A DNA stretch of 64,000 nucleotides, taken from assembly GCA_023213395.1 (NCBI GenBank), contig CM041465.1:172243741-172307740 (forward strand), read 5' to 3'. Position numbers and translations under genes: made by a program. This document shows, one piece after another, positions 34,524 through 46,924 of the stretch; the first letter of the stretch is position 1; every line of letters starts with the position of its first letter. The notes below the pieces were generated by a model. That model saw only the letters and a program-made list of their open reading frames with translations, had not been told where the DNA came from and made no database searches. The stretch is from Cycas panzhihuaensis (Eukaryota > Cycadophyta).

Positions 34524-35376
34524 TTGCAAGAAATCAAGGAAGGATTTAATACCAAGTACACTTGCCAAGGAAATTTGATGCTACGAAAAGGAAAGATGCA
34601 AGTGCCCATAGCAGCAACAATCAAAACAAAGATTTTAGAGCAAGCCCATGCGACACCAATGAGAGGCCATATAGGAGTAGACAAAACCTATCGCAAAATT
34701 AGGAAAATTTCTTCTAGAAAGGAATGAAAAAAGAAATACAGAAGTTTGTAGCAAAATGTGATCACTGCCAGAGAAATAGAGGAGAGAATATAAGAATTTT
34801 GAGTCTTTTTCATCCTCTACCAATTCCAAGGCACAGATGGGTGGAGATATCTATCGACTTTATCATAGGGCTATCAAATTCAAAAGGAAATAATACAAGT
34901 TTTGTGGTTGTGGATTAATCAACCAAGTATGCATATTTTAGGGGAACTCAAGCAACAACAAAAACTCCTCAAATAGCACAATTATTCATCAAAGAGATAT
35001 ATCATCTCCATGGGTTTCCAAAAGTGATAGTTAGCAATCTCGACCCCAAATTCTCCAGTCATTTCTGGCAAGAAACGTTCAGATTGGCAGGCACTAAACT
35101 TAATACGAGTTCTGTGTATCATCTGTAATCGGACTGACAGACAGAAGCTATGAATAAATGCATAAAGGGATATTTGTGTAATTTCACCACCCAAAGCCCC
35201 CACCAGTGGCATAAATGGCTTCATTTAGCAAAACGTCGGTACAATACAACTTACCACACCTCTGTTAGGATGACCCCATTCCAAGCATTACATGGATTTG
35301 AATTGTCGTCCATTTTTAATTGAACCCAGCCATCCAAAGTGCAATCGGCCGAAGAGTATCACCAATAGTTAAGGTA
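34524..35376 (+). pseudogene. RLG2 integrase, N-terminal and core parts
   Basis: Zinc-binding region: H-I-G-V near 34668 and C-D-H-C-Q-R-N near 34758. First catalytic Asp: S-I-D-F-I near 34855. The second should be in V-S-D but reads V-S-N near 35030, so it is lost. The Glu (Q-T-E-A-M-N) is present near 35145, next to stops. The gene is cut at 35376-35381 by RLC6 and continues at 42886. Confidence 0.78.
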
Positions 35377-35381
35377 GATAT

Positions 35382-35934
35382 TGTGAAAAGAGGCTAGATG
35401 GCCTCAACAGTCCCAAGATCTAGAAACTAGGATTACTTTAGTTCTAGTTGCACAAATACAAACAAGTATAATAATCTCAAGGAAAATAGAGAGCAAAGAA
35501 ACAAAGCACAAATGAAGGAGCAAGAGAAAATGATACCTAATATGTGGAGTTGGAATTGGTCCAACCTCCAAAGAATGAACAGTTTGATTAGCAACCGATG
35601 TAATAATAATACAGCTCCAACTCTCTTATGAGACAATGAGAAGAGGTCTCATTATATAGAGTGAGATGAGAGACCTAAGGCCTTGGAATGTTTGACAAGT
35701 GTCAAACATCCAAGATACATGCCTTACATGTTGGACATGTGTCCTTTTGGGCTCTCATGTGAGCAAAAAAGCATGAGGGTCCATTTGACCCTTTACTGAC
35801 AACGTTGTGTCACTAGAAAGAATGTGGGTGTGCACTTTATCACTTAAGTGATAAGTCACCCATAAAGTAAAAAGTACACATATTACATGAAAATAAAAGT
35901 ACATTATCTTAACATGTAAACATAAGGTTTAACA
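35382..35934 (-). repeat. RLC6 3' LTR
   Basis: TGTGAAAAGAGGC to GGTTTAACA on the plus strand. Palindrome at 35837-35854. One copy of the 26-bp inverted-repeat block instead of the two in RLC2. Confidence 0.93.
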
Positions 35935-35943
35935 CCCCCCCTT

Positions 35944-38900
35944 ATTGTTTACAATGTTAAGTCGGACACCAAGACCATCTCTGAATTTTATAAACTTTTC
36001 TCTACCAAGAGGCTTGGTAAAGATGTCATTGTCCGCTCCTCTGTTGGTCTGTACTGGAGGTTGATCTCACCATTCTGAACATGCTCTCTGATGAAGTGAT
36101 GGTGAACCTCGATGTGTTTTGTCCGCGCATGAAAGACTGGATTCTTAGCTCACTTGAGTACACTTTGATTGTCGCAACGTATCCTGGTGGGGTGACCCTG
36201 CTCAAGTCCAAGTTCCCCAAGAATCCGTCGTAGCCAGATAGCCTCACAAGCTGCGTTGACTGCAGCTTTGTACTCTGTTTCGGTGGAAGACAAGGTAACA
36301 TTGGGTTGCTTCTTGCAACTCCACGAAACAACTACTGAACCAAGGGAAAAATAGTATCCCGAGGTTGATCTTCTGCTATCATGGCAACTCGCCTAATCGA
36401 ATCGAGAACCCTTCCAGAGTGAAGTTCTCATTATGTGCATACTCAAGGCCATGCTGCAATGTGCCTTCGATGTACTTAAGTATGTGTTTGGCTGCATTCT
36501 AGTGTATCTGACTGGGTTGAGACATGTAACGTGAGCAAATCCCAACAGCAAATGAGATGTCTGGTCGAGTGTTGGTGAGATAAATGAGACTCCCAATCAA
36601 CTGCCGGTAAAGTGTGGGATCTGCTAGTGCAGCTTCCTCATTGAGAGTAAGCTTTGATCCATTCTCCATAGGTGTAGGCACTGTTTTGCAATCGTGCATC
36701 CTGAACTGCTGCAAAATGTCCCAAGAATATTTCGCTTGGAAAATGAAGATATAGCCTGGCTATTGCCATATCTCAAAGCCTAAAAAGTAATGGAGAAGTC
36801 CAAGATCTGTCATCTCGAAGCTTCTCTTCAAATCATCTTGGAGAATGTGAATCATCTTAGTGTCTCTACCAGTGATCACTAAGTCATCTATATACAAGGC
36901 AACAAAAATTACATGGTTTTTTTCATTTTTTATATACAAATTAGGATCTAAAGTAGATCGATGAAACCCATGTCTCAAGAAGTAGTCATCGATCTTCGAG
37001 TACCATGCCCTTGGAGCTTGCTTCAAGCCATATAACGCCTTTTTTAGGCGATATACAAAATGCTCCTTGCCTTGTACTTTGTATCCGGGAGGTTGCTCCA
37101 AATACACCTCCTCCTGAAGATTGCCATTAAGAAAGGCGCTCTTCACGTCCATCTCGAGCAAATGTGCCATTTGCATTGAGCAGCTAAGGCCAAAATGAGT
37201 TTGATAGTGTTCATATTCACCACTGTGCAAACGTTTCTTCATAGTCTATGCCTTCTTTTTGTTTAAATCCTTTTGCTACAAGGCGAGCCTTCTGCCTTTT
37301 AAGTGAACCATCAGAATGGAATTTGGTCTTGTAGACCCATTTGCAATTGATTGCCTGCTTGTGTTTAGGCAATTCAACCAAATTCCAAGTACCATTCTTT
37401 TCAATAGAATGGATTTCTTCATCCATGGCAGCCTTCCAATTTTCAGTTTTAGAAGCCTCCTCAAAAGTGGAAGGCTCATCAACACAAAACACTTCAGCCA
37501 TAAGTGCATAATTAGTTTGCTGCCGATATTTAGATGGACGTTTTCCTTCAATGATGTGACCGTCCTGAACTGTTTGTGTGTACCATTTGGGTAACTTTTG
37601 AATTGAAGTTACTTGAACCTCAAGATCTTCTGGTGTAAGTGGTTGGTCAACAGAAGATGTGCTTGGATCAAGTGGAGCAAATTCAGTTGAAGTAGACGGT
37701 CCAGCTGGTGCAAATGATGAACATGGTGTAGAGGATTGAGAGGGAAGGAAGGCCTCAACAATCTTCTTGCCTTTGTCAACGGAGGTTGCATGGATGCTGT
37801 TTGCACCTCCTTGTGATCTTCTTCAGCAAAGATGACATCTTTTGAGAGATGCATTTTCTTCCCTATAGGATCATACAACTTGTAGGCTTTGCTGTGAATG
37901 GCATAACCTACAAAGATGCATTTCAGACCATGCTTGTCTAATTTCTTCCTTTGTTGATCGGGAATGTGCATATAAGCAGTGCACCCAAAAGTCCTCAAAT
38001 GGCTGACAGTAGGCTTTTTGCCAGACCATGCCTCCTCGGGTGTCATGTTGGTGACTGTAGTAGGATCAATTGGCCACATAGGCAGCTGTGTGAAATGCTT
38101 CTGCCCAGTAAGCTCGAGTGAGTCCTTGTGCATGCATCATAGCTTTGGCTTTATTGGCCAAAGTTCTGTTCATTCATTCGGAGACTCCGTTTTGTTGAGG
38201 AGTGTGAGGTATCGTCAGTTGTCTCCGAATGCCGTTATCCTTGCAGTATTGAGCGAATTCATTTGATGTAAATTCACCTCCATTGTCTGTCCTGAATGTT
38301 TTGATTGAATGGCCAGACTCATTTTCCACTTCAAGTTTGAATTCTTTGAACTTGGAAAATGCTTCAGATTTGTGTTTGATGAAATAGTCCCAAATTTTGT
38401 GAGAAAAGTCATCAATGAAGGAGATGTGATACAAAGCTCCTCCAAAAGATGATGTAGACATAGGTCCACACAAATCCGAATGTACTGGCTGTAGAGGATG
38501 TGATGCACGCCACGCTTTGCCTTTAGGAAAAGACAAGCGATGCTGAGTTCCCATAATACACGCTTCGCAAAGACATTTCATTCCATAAATCTTAGGAAGC
38601 CCATGTACCATGTTTTTGTTGATCATCTGCCTCAAATTGTCTAAAGCTCAAGTGGCCTAGACGTTGATGCCAAAGTTGCATCTTGGACAAGTAAGGAGTG
38701 ACAATGGAACCAGAGTAAGCAGAATCAAGTGTTATATTATTTGCATCCAACTTGTAGAGGCCTTGATCCTCATAGCCAACAGCTACTACTTGGTCTTCTT
38801 TGTCACTGATTATACATTTCTCGTTTTGGAACAATACACTCATCTGTTGCTTGTCCAACTTCCTAACAGATAGTAAATTTTTGTCCATTGAAGGTATTAA

Positions 38901-39095
38901 ATAGGCATTGCCATTGGGAAACGAGGAGGAAGGATTTGATGAAGATGAAAATGGAGTTATTGTGCCTACTCCAGAAATTTTGACAGATTGATTATTCCCA
39001 AAGGTCACTGATTGACCTTTGCCTTCCTTGATATTGGTGAGGAGCTCTTCACTTCCAGTCATGTGTTGTGAAGCTCCAGAATCAATAATCCAAGT
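35944..39095 (-). pseudogene. RLC6 pol (PR-INT-RT-RNase H)
   Basis: Protease D-S-G-A-S-Q-H-M is at about 39060-39090. Pre-integrase: 38592-39062. Integrase: 38174-38635, with H-S-D-L-C-G-P, T-D-N-G-G-E-F and the start of the Glu motif (Q-N-G-V-S-E), followed by a frame change and the C-terminal part at 37609-38133. Reverse transcriptase: 37217-37501 and 36760-37242, with Y-I-D-D (Ile for the usual Val). R-Q-L-I-G-S-L-I-Y-L-T is at 36499-36714. RNase H: about 35980-36450. The E-A-I-W-L motif is intact, unlike in RLC2, RLC5 and RLC7. Confidence 0.87.
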
Positions 39096-39320
39096 TTCAT
39101 CAACCTTGGATGTCTGATATGCACAAAATAGTTTGTCTTCATCTGCAAACTGATTAAAGTGGCATTGATTGCCACCTCTGAAACCCCCCCTTCCTCTTTG
39201 ACCTCCTTCATAGGCACCTCGATTTGGTCGAGGGGGTTGCTGCTGTTGCTACTGAAATCTTTGCTAGTACTGCTGACGTGGCTGCTGCTGTCGCTGATTC
39301 AGATGACGTGGCTGTTGATG

Positions 39321-40126
39321 CTAGCGTAGATGTGCTTGCTTTTTCCGACAATCAGGCGCTATGTAGCTAGGTTTGCCACAATAATGACATGCAACATTAG
39401 TCCTTGAAGACCCAATGTTCATGTTCCCAAACTGCTTTGAAAGTGCAGGTTTGGGTTGTTGTTTGGCCTTTGAGTTGGCCGTGAATGCACCTAATGTAGA
39501 TGGTTCCTCCTCATTATCCTTAGTGTAGATTTGTTCTTCTTGAAGTAGCAGACTTTTAAATTCGTTGAATGTCATAGTTTCGAGAGAACCATCTCTTGTT
39601 GTAGACGAAATGAAGCGTTTGTAGTCTTTGGGTAAAGCTTTGGTGATGGATGTGATCAATTCATCCCTTGTAGCTGGACTACCAAGTGTATTCAGTTCAT
39701 TACATACCTCCTTGATGGAGGAAAGAAAAGCCAACATGGACTTTACAAACTTAACAGAATACAATTTTGCCTTAACCATTAAAATGCGAGCTTCATCTCG
39801 CCTTTCATACAATGAGGACAAAGTGTCCCAAGCTTCCTTAGAAGTTTTAGCACAAGCAATATTCTGATCTACATGTACATCAACAATCATGTGAAGAAAT
39901 GCCAAAGCGATTTCATCTTTGGCTTCCCAAGTAGCAAGCAAAGCATCATCAGGTTGCACAGTAACATTTCCATTGATAACAGTGCTAATCGAGGTAATCT
40001 CCCAGAAATATAACTCCAAAATTCGTTTATAATCAGCAAATTCTGAGTGAGTCTCTTCCATTCTTGATAATTATCTTGTCCTGTTAATCGAATGGTACAT
40101 GCATTTAGCATGTTTATGGCAGCCAT
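39321..40126 (-). pseudogene. RLC6 gag, one frameshift
   Basis: ATG at 40126 (M-A-A-I-N-M-L-N-A-C-T-I-R-L). One frame change near 40000 leads to a 246-codon open frame (39321-40061) that holds most of Gag, the best preserved gag of the family here. The zinc knuckle is C-H-Y-C-G-K-P-S-Y: the zinc-binding His is Tyr. Confidence 0.85.
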
Positions 40127-41384
40127 GTTTCACTTTATAAAAGCTTGAAGCTAGCAGATAACCTAGAAACTCAAAGCTTTTGTCGCTTAAGTTCCACCTT
40201 CTAACGAAACCAACAGTCCTGATCTTACTAGAAGATCCAACAACTAAATGGAATGATGAGGGGTGGAGGACTAGGCTATGGAGTTGGTCCAACTTGATCT
40301 TATAGAGGAGATCCAATAGTTGGCCAAGTTAAATCTAGGACAAGGCAGGTAGGGTTGATCTGCATGGACGTACCATGCTTTCCCTAGGATTCACAGCCCT
40401 AATAACACCCTTTTCGAATCTCCTTTCCCTCAAGCAACCTTAATTGTCGTGCACCCGACTGCACGGCCGTTGGTCCCCAGGAATGCACCAAGCTTAAGGT
40501 TAATTTAGAGGCAAGGTTTGAACCTTTTCGGGCCTCTCCAATGATTTTAAGTCACTTTTTAGCAGATTTTAAAGTGAACTTAGATTTCTTTTTGCTTGGA
40601 AAATGTACTTATAAAAATGCTTTGATTAAGCTTTACAATGAAAGTGGCTTCAAGAGGAAGCAATGTAAGTACACCAATATAAACACTAGAAGTGTTTTTA
40701 CAATGAGCACTTTAATGAAAATGTAGTGCTTTGTTGATCCAAGTAAGAAACCAAATGCTTGATTACAATAAGTTTTGCAAAGTACTTTTTTTGGAAAAAA
40801 AACTTAAGTACTGAATGAAGTAATGCAAAACTTGTGATGAAGATACAAGTGGGTTCCTTTTAATGCTGAAAAAATGAAGGTAAGAGAACCACTTGCATGA
40901 AAATGGACATCAAGCACCAAGTGTTGGGACTTTAAATTAGTCCCAACGATCAAAGGAAGAAGTGATTTTTATTAAGTACAAAGTGTTTTGAACCCTCTTT
41001 GAGACTAAGGGTTATTAGGTCACCATGCAAGGTGCCTTAAAAGTGTTTAAAAATTAGTGATTAAATATCATTTTTTTTTATATGAAAAACACTTGAAATC
41101 ACTTCTCTTAAAGTCAATTAACACTTGTTCGAAAATCTTGAAAATGCCATAGAAGAGCTCTGTATTCAGCTACTGTATACTTGCTTTATCTTATTAAATA
41201 GCGTTTACCATGTAGCATGTAGCCGTAAAAAAGATGCAAGACAAAGTCAATTTCATGAATGCCTATAGCACAAAATGTGATGGATCCAATAGCGATGCCA
41301 TCGCTTTAAGAACACATTTCATCTCCTTGCATCAAAGCAAGGCAAAAATAAAGCCTTTTGGCGCTCAACAGATGTAAATGAACA
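40127..41384 (-). other. RLC6 leader, gag-proximal part
   Basis: Non-coding leader between gag and the array. The first 450 bp resemble the RLC5 and RLC7 leaders (for example around 40490-40530). No gene seen. Confidence 0.55.
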
Positions 41385-41672
41385 TAAACAGCATATTTAA
41401 GTATGAAAACAATTCTTTAAGTATGAAAACAGCTCTCATAAATCATGGAAAACAACTCTTTAAGTATGAAAACAGCTCTTTAAGTATGAAAACACAGCTG
41501 TTTAAGTATGAAAATAGCTCTTTAAGTATGAAAACACAACTGTTTAAGTATAAAAAACACAGCTGTTTAAGTATGAAAACGGCTCTTTAAGTATGAAAAC
41601 ACAGCTGTTTAAGTATGAAAACAGCTTTCATAAATCATGGAAAACAGCTCTTTTAAGTATGAGAACATTATG
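41385..41672 (-). repeat. RLC6 leader tandem array (about 21-bp unit)
   Basis: About eleven copies of AAGTATGAAAAC with CAGCTCTTT or ACAGCTGTTT linkers at roughly 21-bp spacing. Two longer units include CATAAATCATGGAAAAC. It sits in the leader, as in RLC2, but the unit is unrelated. Confidence 0.85.
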
Positions 41673-42313
41673 TGCTCTGTGCAAAGAGAACAAAGTAAAG
41701 AGGTCCTTTCAAAGGGCGCACGGACTGTGCAGGCAGAGACCATCATCAGACGGCCTTGTGAATGATGTACGGTCACTTGAGTAGCTCTGTGGGACCCATG
41801 CAAGGTCTGCTACATCTCCAGAAGTCTGCCGTGAAAGTTAGATAGAGAGCAGCTAGTAGAAACCAGTAGAAATGACCAATTTTTATCAAGAAAATTGCTC
41901 TGCAAGTTAAAAAAATGGCCCAGAATAGTGAGGAATCTTTGTAAATAAAGTGCAGTCTGAATGGAGTGATTAAAAAAACTGATTTCCAGTCAAAAACACA
42001 CGTAACTCCTGAGATCTGCCTTGAATTTACAAAAAATTAATTTTTTCTAAAGAAAAGAATTAGAGAAAATCACTATTTTTGGAAAACAATGAGTGCTGCA
42101 CTCTTGATAAAAGTCTGAAAAAAAAATTCAGATTTGAAAAGTACTTGCTCCAGCCTGCAAATGTAGCTCCAAAATGCTAGAACCTGCAATAAAAACTTCA
42201 AAACAAACCTTGGATCGCCTTCGGAGTGCGAAGGTCGTCACCAAAGGTTTGTAGCTTTCTTCAAATCTCCTTGAGCAGCTGCAAACCAGAACAGAGGAAG
42301 CTAGTCTCCTCTT

Positions 42314-42325
42314 GCTCTGATACCA
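42314..42325 (-). other. RLC6 primer-binding site
   Basis: The minus strand reads TGGTATCAGAGC, perfect Met-tRNA complement. Confidence 0.92.
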
Positions 42326-42327
42326 AA

Positions 42328-42880
42328 TGTGAAAAGAGGCTAGATGGCCTCAACAGTCCCAAGATCTGGAAACTAGGATCACTCTAGTTCTAGTTGCACA
42401 AATACAAACAAGTATAATAATCTCAAGAAAAATAGAGAGCAAAGAGACAAAGCACAAATGAAGGAGCAAGAGAAAATGATATCCAATATGTGGAGTTGGA
42501 ATTGGTCCAACCTCCAAAGAATGAACAGTTTGATTAGCAAACTGACAGCATAACAATATAGCTCCAACTCTCTTATGAGACAATGAGAAGAGGTCTCATT
42601 ATATAGAGTGAGATGAGAGACCTAAGGCCTTGGATGTTTAACAAGTGTCAAACATCCAAGATACATGCCTTGCATGTTGGACATGTGTCCTTTTGGGCTC
42701 TCATGTGAGCAAAAAAGCATGAGAGTCCATTTGACCCTTTACTGACAACATTGTGTCACTAGAAAGAATGTGGGTGTGCACTTTATCACTTAAGTGATAA
42801 GTCACCCCTAAAGTAAAAAGTACACATATTACATGAAAATAAAAGTACATTATCTTAACATGTAAACAGAAGGTTTAACA
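42328..42880 (-). repeat. RLC6 5' LTR
   Basis: Same length as 35382-35934, with about 15 differences by eye. Confidence 0.93.
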
Positions 42881-42885
42881 GATAT

Positions 42886-43415
42886 TGCAAACCTTAAAGG
42901 ACAACCTGAACCTAGCTCGCAATTGGATGAAGCAACAAGTTGACCTTCAAAGAATAGAGCACACATTCGAGGTAGGAGACTGGGTTTTTTTGCAATTACA
43001 ACCCTACAAGCAAAATAGCCCAAAAACAAAACGGGCACAACAAGCTTCATTCGAAGTTTTTTGGACCCTATAAAATCTTGGCTAAAATTGGAGAGGTAGC
43101 CTACACATTGGAGTTTCCCCCTGATTGCCGAATGCACAATACATTCCACGTCACTTGCCTTAAGAGGAAGTTAGGAGAAAGGGTACCAATCTAAACAGAA
43201 CTTCTAATATTAGATGAGAAATGAAGATTATCAACTAAACCAGAAGGTATCCTTCAAAAGCGCACCAAAAGGTTGCATTTTCATGAAATCACAGAATACC
43301 TTATCAAATAGAAAGCAGTAGACAACAACGAGGCGACATGGGAATTCGAGGAATGGATGCAGCAGTACCAAAATTTACCAATGCTTTAAGGGCAAAGCAC
43401 AATTCTAAAGGGAAG
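42886..43415 (+). pseudogene. RLG2 integrase C-terminus with chromodomain
   Basis: L-K-D-N-L-N-L-A-R-N-W-M-K follows the RLC6 duplication. Then come G-D-W-V-F-L-Q-L-Q-P-Y (42980), F-H-V-T-C-L-K-R-K-L (43145) and a chromodomain-like end, N-E-A-T-W-E-F-E-E-W (43325-43360). Chromodomains of this group can steer integration to marked chromatin. Stops and one frameshift are present. Confidence 0.75.
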
Positions 43416-43420
43416 GGACT

Positions 43421-43975
43421 TGTAACAACTCCATCAGTCTGGCCGACCTGCCTCACCCTAGGGAAACCGACCTTAATATATAGCTCAAAATACACTGCTC
43501 TTATTATGGCTGACTTCTTAGAGTGGTTATGGCCGACTTATAGGATAGAATAAACTCTAATTTATGACTTCATTATGGTCGAATTACATAGGGACCATTT
43601 GGCTACCTATTTAAGGGCCCCTAGGATGTCATTCTAGTGCATCATGGTGAACAACGTGGCTGCCATATTTTCAGCCCTAGGGTTGCATGTATCTAGGAGG
43701 GAACCTCGCCTCGAAGAGGACAATTGTAGGAAGGGACATCACTATCAGTTGTACTTAATATTTATTCATAGATTATCACATATATCTTGCACTCTCAATT
43801 AATATAATCTTGTATATTTATATTGTATCCATAAGAAGAAATATCACATATTCCTTGTATTTTGGTCAATAGTTTCTTGTAAAATTATATTTATAACAGT
43901 AGTAGAAGAGATATTGTTGTGTATATCGTCTCTATTTGCCCGTTTCCATTCAAGAGATACCTTGGTGTTACCACA
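43421..43975 (+). repeat. RLG2 3' LTR
   Basis: TGTAACAACTCC to GTTACCACA, preceded by the purine tract AAAGGGAAGGGA at about 43408-43419. Same length as the 5' LTR, with scattered substitutions. Confidence 0.92.
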
Positions 43976-44262
43976 GATGTGTCCATCTTCAATGATGTCA
44001 AGACATTGACAGTGATATTGCTTAATATAATAAGAAGTTACGTGGAATATTGAGTATCTTGTGCATAATGGTTATTTCATCATGAATGTATGTTGGATTA
44101 TTGACTAATATTTGGCATAACGATGATGTTATGATGTTTTATTGTTATGGTAATTGTATGAGAAAGTGATAATATGACTATGTTGAACAAGCCCTAACTA
44201 GACTATCGATTAGTGATCCCTTGACAAGTGTACTTTCATAGGGTGAAAGTGAGAAGTCAACA
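43976..44262 (+). repeat. RLG1 5' LTR, second part
   Basis: Resumes after RLG2 with the duplicated GATGT (43976-43980) and aligns with about 62245-62528, ending GAAGTCAACA as the 3' LTR does. Confidence 0.85.
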
Positions 44263-44404
44263 TCGGTTTCGTTGGCTATGTCCATTGAGGAGGGATTAGG
44301 CTAGGAGTTTTCACTAGTGTATTATATTCAAAGACCAAGGAACCCTGCCTATCGTCGAAATGGCAAGTCATAACTAAGCCTTTGACAGCCAGGGGAGCCT
44401 TCTA

Positions 44405-45500
44405 ATGCCACAAGATAGGCCTTCAAAGGCCAAAGTGCCACCAAAAAGAACTTCACCTAATGGATTAGTGAAATCAAGCAAACAAAGGGCTTTAAGATGG
44501 TCAAAAGAAGTCAAATTAAGAAGGGCTAAAAGGTTAAACTTCAATAAAAACAACAATATTAAAGGAAAGTCCGTTGAGGGGTCTAAGGCAAGTGGAGCCC
44601 AAACACCCCAAGAGGAAGAGCTTGTGAAATATGGGGAACAAATGGTAATAACACCTGCCCCAAATGGATCTAATATCTTGAGTCCGAAAAAGAAGGAAAT
44701 TCAAAATGAAGAAAATTTGGAACAAAATAATATTTTGGGAAAAGAAGTTGAAACCCTAGGGAAGGTGGAAGAAGTAAGTGTGGACTATACTCCAAAGGAC
44801 CTAAGTGATCATGAGGAGAAGGCAGAGGAAAGTCCTTGGGCATAATGGGAAAACAAATTAACAAGGCAATTGTTTGAAGATTCATCGAACAAGGGGTTCA
44901 AGCAATCATACTTAATAGTGACACCACTGACTGTACAAGTACTAGGAGTGCCTAAACCCATTCATTTGAGAATGCCTTTTAAGAAACCCCTATTTGGAAG
45001 GGACAGTGTTAGGGGAAGCACACCAAGAATGCCACCCAAACCTGGAATTGTGGAAAAAATGGAGATATCTACAAAAGAAGCAACCACATCCTCAAAGGGA
45101 GGAATTTCACCATCACTAGGAGGCACACCATTAAACTCACCAAGGATGGGCAACTCAAGGGAGTTTGGAAAGTTAATTTTCAATGACATGTCTGATGCTA
45201 CTAAGCATGAGTATCTCTTTCAAATTTTAATAAACGTGAAGAAAATTAATGATGAGCAAGAAATTAAGGCAAAATTTACTTACACCCTAGGAGGAGTACC
45301 ATTGGCAAGGTACAAAGAATTAGACAAAGTGAAAACATGAAGAAACTTTTTGAGGAGAGATTTCAGAAGTTTTGCAACAATGAGGCTATTGAAATCGCAT
45401 TAAAAGAAATCAAACAAAAACCAAGCGAGTCAGTATTAATCTACATCAACTATATGAAAATGATTAAGGCTAGTATGACAAACAAGACAATGACAAACCA
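44405..45500 (+). pseudogene. RLG1 gag, N-terminal and first capsid part
   Basis: A basic N-terminal region (44405-44600) and an acidic linker come before a frame change at 44845. A second frame (44870-45340) carries E-I-K-A-K-F-T-Y-T-L-G-G-V-P-L-A-R-Y, a gypsy capsid-like motif. The following F-E-E-R-F-Q-K-F and K-P-S-E-S-V-L-I-Y-I-N-Y segments continue to 45500 in another frame. A solo LTR cuts the gene at 45506, and it resumes at 46034. It could be mistaken for a host gene, but its position and motifs fit Gag. Confidence 0.65.
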
Positions 45501-45505
45501 CAATA

Positions 45506-46033
45506 TGAAGAATTAGGCCCACATAGGTCCAAGATCATTAACAAAGCATAAAAGCATTAAATGCATTAAGCATAAACACAAAGAGAAAGAGGAGCAAGAT
45601 TAAGATACCAAGTATGGGGTGTTGGAATTGGTCCAACCACCAAAGAGTGCTCAGCTTGATTAGCAAACTGACAGAATAACAATGAGCTCCAACTCTTGAA
45701 TGAACAACAATGAAGAAAGGCCTCATTAAATAGAGGGAGATGAGAGGCCAAAGGCTATTGCATGATTGACAAGTGTCAATCATGCAATGCATGCTTGCAT
45801 GTAGGACAAGTGTCCATTGGAAGCTCTTGTGAGCAAAAGTGCAAGGGGGTCATTTGACCCTCAAGTGACATAAGTGACAACGTTATGTCACTAGACATAA
45901 AGTGGGTGTGTACTTTATCACTTAAGTGATAAAGTCACCCCTAAAGTACAAAAGTGCACATTAAACATTAAAGTGCACATAATACATAAACATAAAATAC
46001 ATAAAGCTTAACATTTAAACATAAGGTTTAACA
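45506..46033 (-). mobile_element. Solo LTR of the RLC2 family
   Basis: A single 528-bp LTR, close to those of RLC5, with the palindrome at 45914-45931 and the GGTTTAACA end. No internal region is present. The outer ends differ: the left start is TGAAGAATTAGG instead of TGTGAAAATGGG, and the flanks CAATA and TTACT do not match. It probably arose by LTR-LTR recombination with later loss at the left edge. Confidence 0.85.
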
Positions 46034-46340
46034 TTACTTTGTCAGAGGATTAAGTGAAAAGTTAAGATCTATGATGCACATGCATCCTCTTAAGTCCTTC
46101 AAGAATGCCCAGGAGTTAACTTTGGACTTCGAGGTAGAGATGGATGCCCAAATGAGACGAAATAACCTGTCAGTACTCATATTACAAGAAGAGCTACAGG
46201 AATAGAAGCAAAATCAGTGTAATCGACCCATTTATTAGGTGGAGAAGACAGAAGAAGAGCCAGAAATAGAAAATCTAAGAAGGGAAGTGCTATGGTTAAT
46301 AATGAAAAACAAAAAGGAAGACAAGGGAAACAAAAAGAAG
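46034..46340 (+). pseudogene. RLG1 gag, second capsid part
   Basis: Y-F-V-R-G-L-S-E-K-L-R, the end of the capsid motif begun before 45506, reads on directly after the solo LTR. It is followed by an acidic helical stretch and a stop at 46204. RLC7 begins at 46341. Confidence 0.7.
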
Positions 46341-46917
46341 TGTTGACAATGGGCATTAGGCCACATTGATCCCAAGATCATAAATATAATCACAATACAA
46401 TAAATGCATGAAAGCATGAGAGCATAAAAGCATAAACTGAAATATAGGAGCAAGAGAAAATGATACCCAATATGTGGAGTTGGAATTGGTCCAACCTCCC
46501 AAGTAGAAAACAAATTTTGATTAGCAAACTGATAGCATAACAATACAACTCCAGCTCTCCATATGAGACAATGAGAAGAGGTCTCATTATATAGAGTGAA
46601 ATGAGAGACCTAAGGCCTTGGATGTTTGACAAGTGTCAAACATCCAAGATACATCACATGGATCATGAGCAAAAGTGCTTGGATCCTCACCTAAGGCCTT
46701 GGATGTTTGACAAGTGTCAAACATCCAAGATACATCACTTGGAATATTCAAACAAGTGCATGAGGGTCCATTGACCTTTTGTGACAACGTTGTGTCACTA
46801 GAAAGAATGGGTGTGCACTTTATCACTTAAGTGATAAGTCACCCCTAAAGTATAAAGTGCATATATTACATGAAAAATAATGTACATTCACATAACAGTA
46901 AAACATAAGGTTTAACA
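46341..46917 (-). repeat. RLC7 3' LTR
   Basis: 577 bp, TGTTGACAATGGGC to GGTTTAACA (plus strand), with normal C and G content. The purine tract follows at 46918-46924. It is the reference for the changed block in the 5' LTR. Confidence 0.93.
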
Positions 46918-46924
46918 CCCCCTT

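Larger units (their letters stand above)
35382..42880 (-). mobile_element. RLC6: copia element of the RLC2 family inside the RLG2 integrase
   Basis: A 7.5 kb element with LTRs 35382-35934 and 42328-42880 (553 bp each) and a perfect target duplication GATAT at 35377-35381 and 42881-42885. Primer site at 42314-42325; purine tract at 35935-35943. RLG2 integrase continues on both sides. The LTRs differ more than those of RLC2 or RLC5, so it is somewhat older, yet its pol frames are longer and its CAG/CTG triplets are largely intact. Confidence 0.95.
17704..43975 (+). mobile_element. RLG2: chromodomain Ty3/gypsy element, split by RLC4 and RLC6
   Basis: LTRs at 17704-18258 and 43421-43975 (555 bp each) with a perfect target duplication GATGT at 17699-17703 and 43976-43980. 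The span is 26.3 kb, but removing RLC4 (with RLC5) and RLC6 leaves about 5.6 kb, typical for this group. The order is primer site, gag, protease, RT, RNase H, integrase, chromodomain, purine tract. The catalytic centres of RT and integrase are mutated, so it is dead. The LTRs differ noticeably. Confidence 0.93.

Noticed and set aside
44405-44845. Host gene coding a basic protein
   Set aside because: It starts just inside the RLG1 LTR and leads into capsid and zinc-knuckle motifs, so it is the element's gag.
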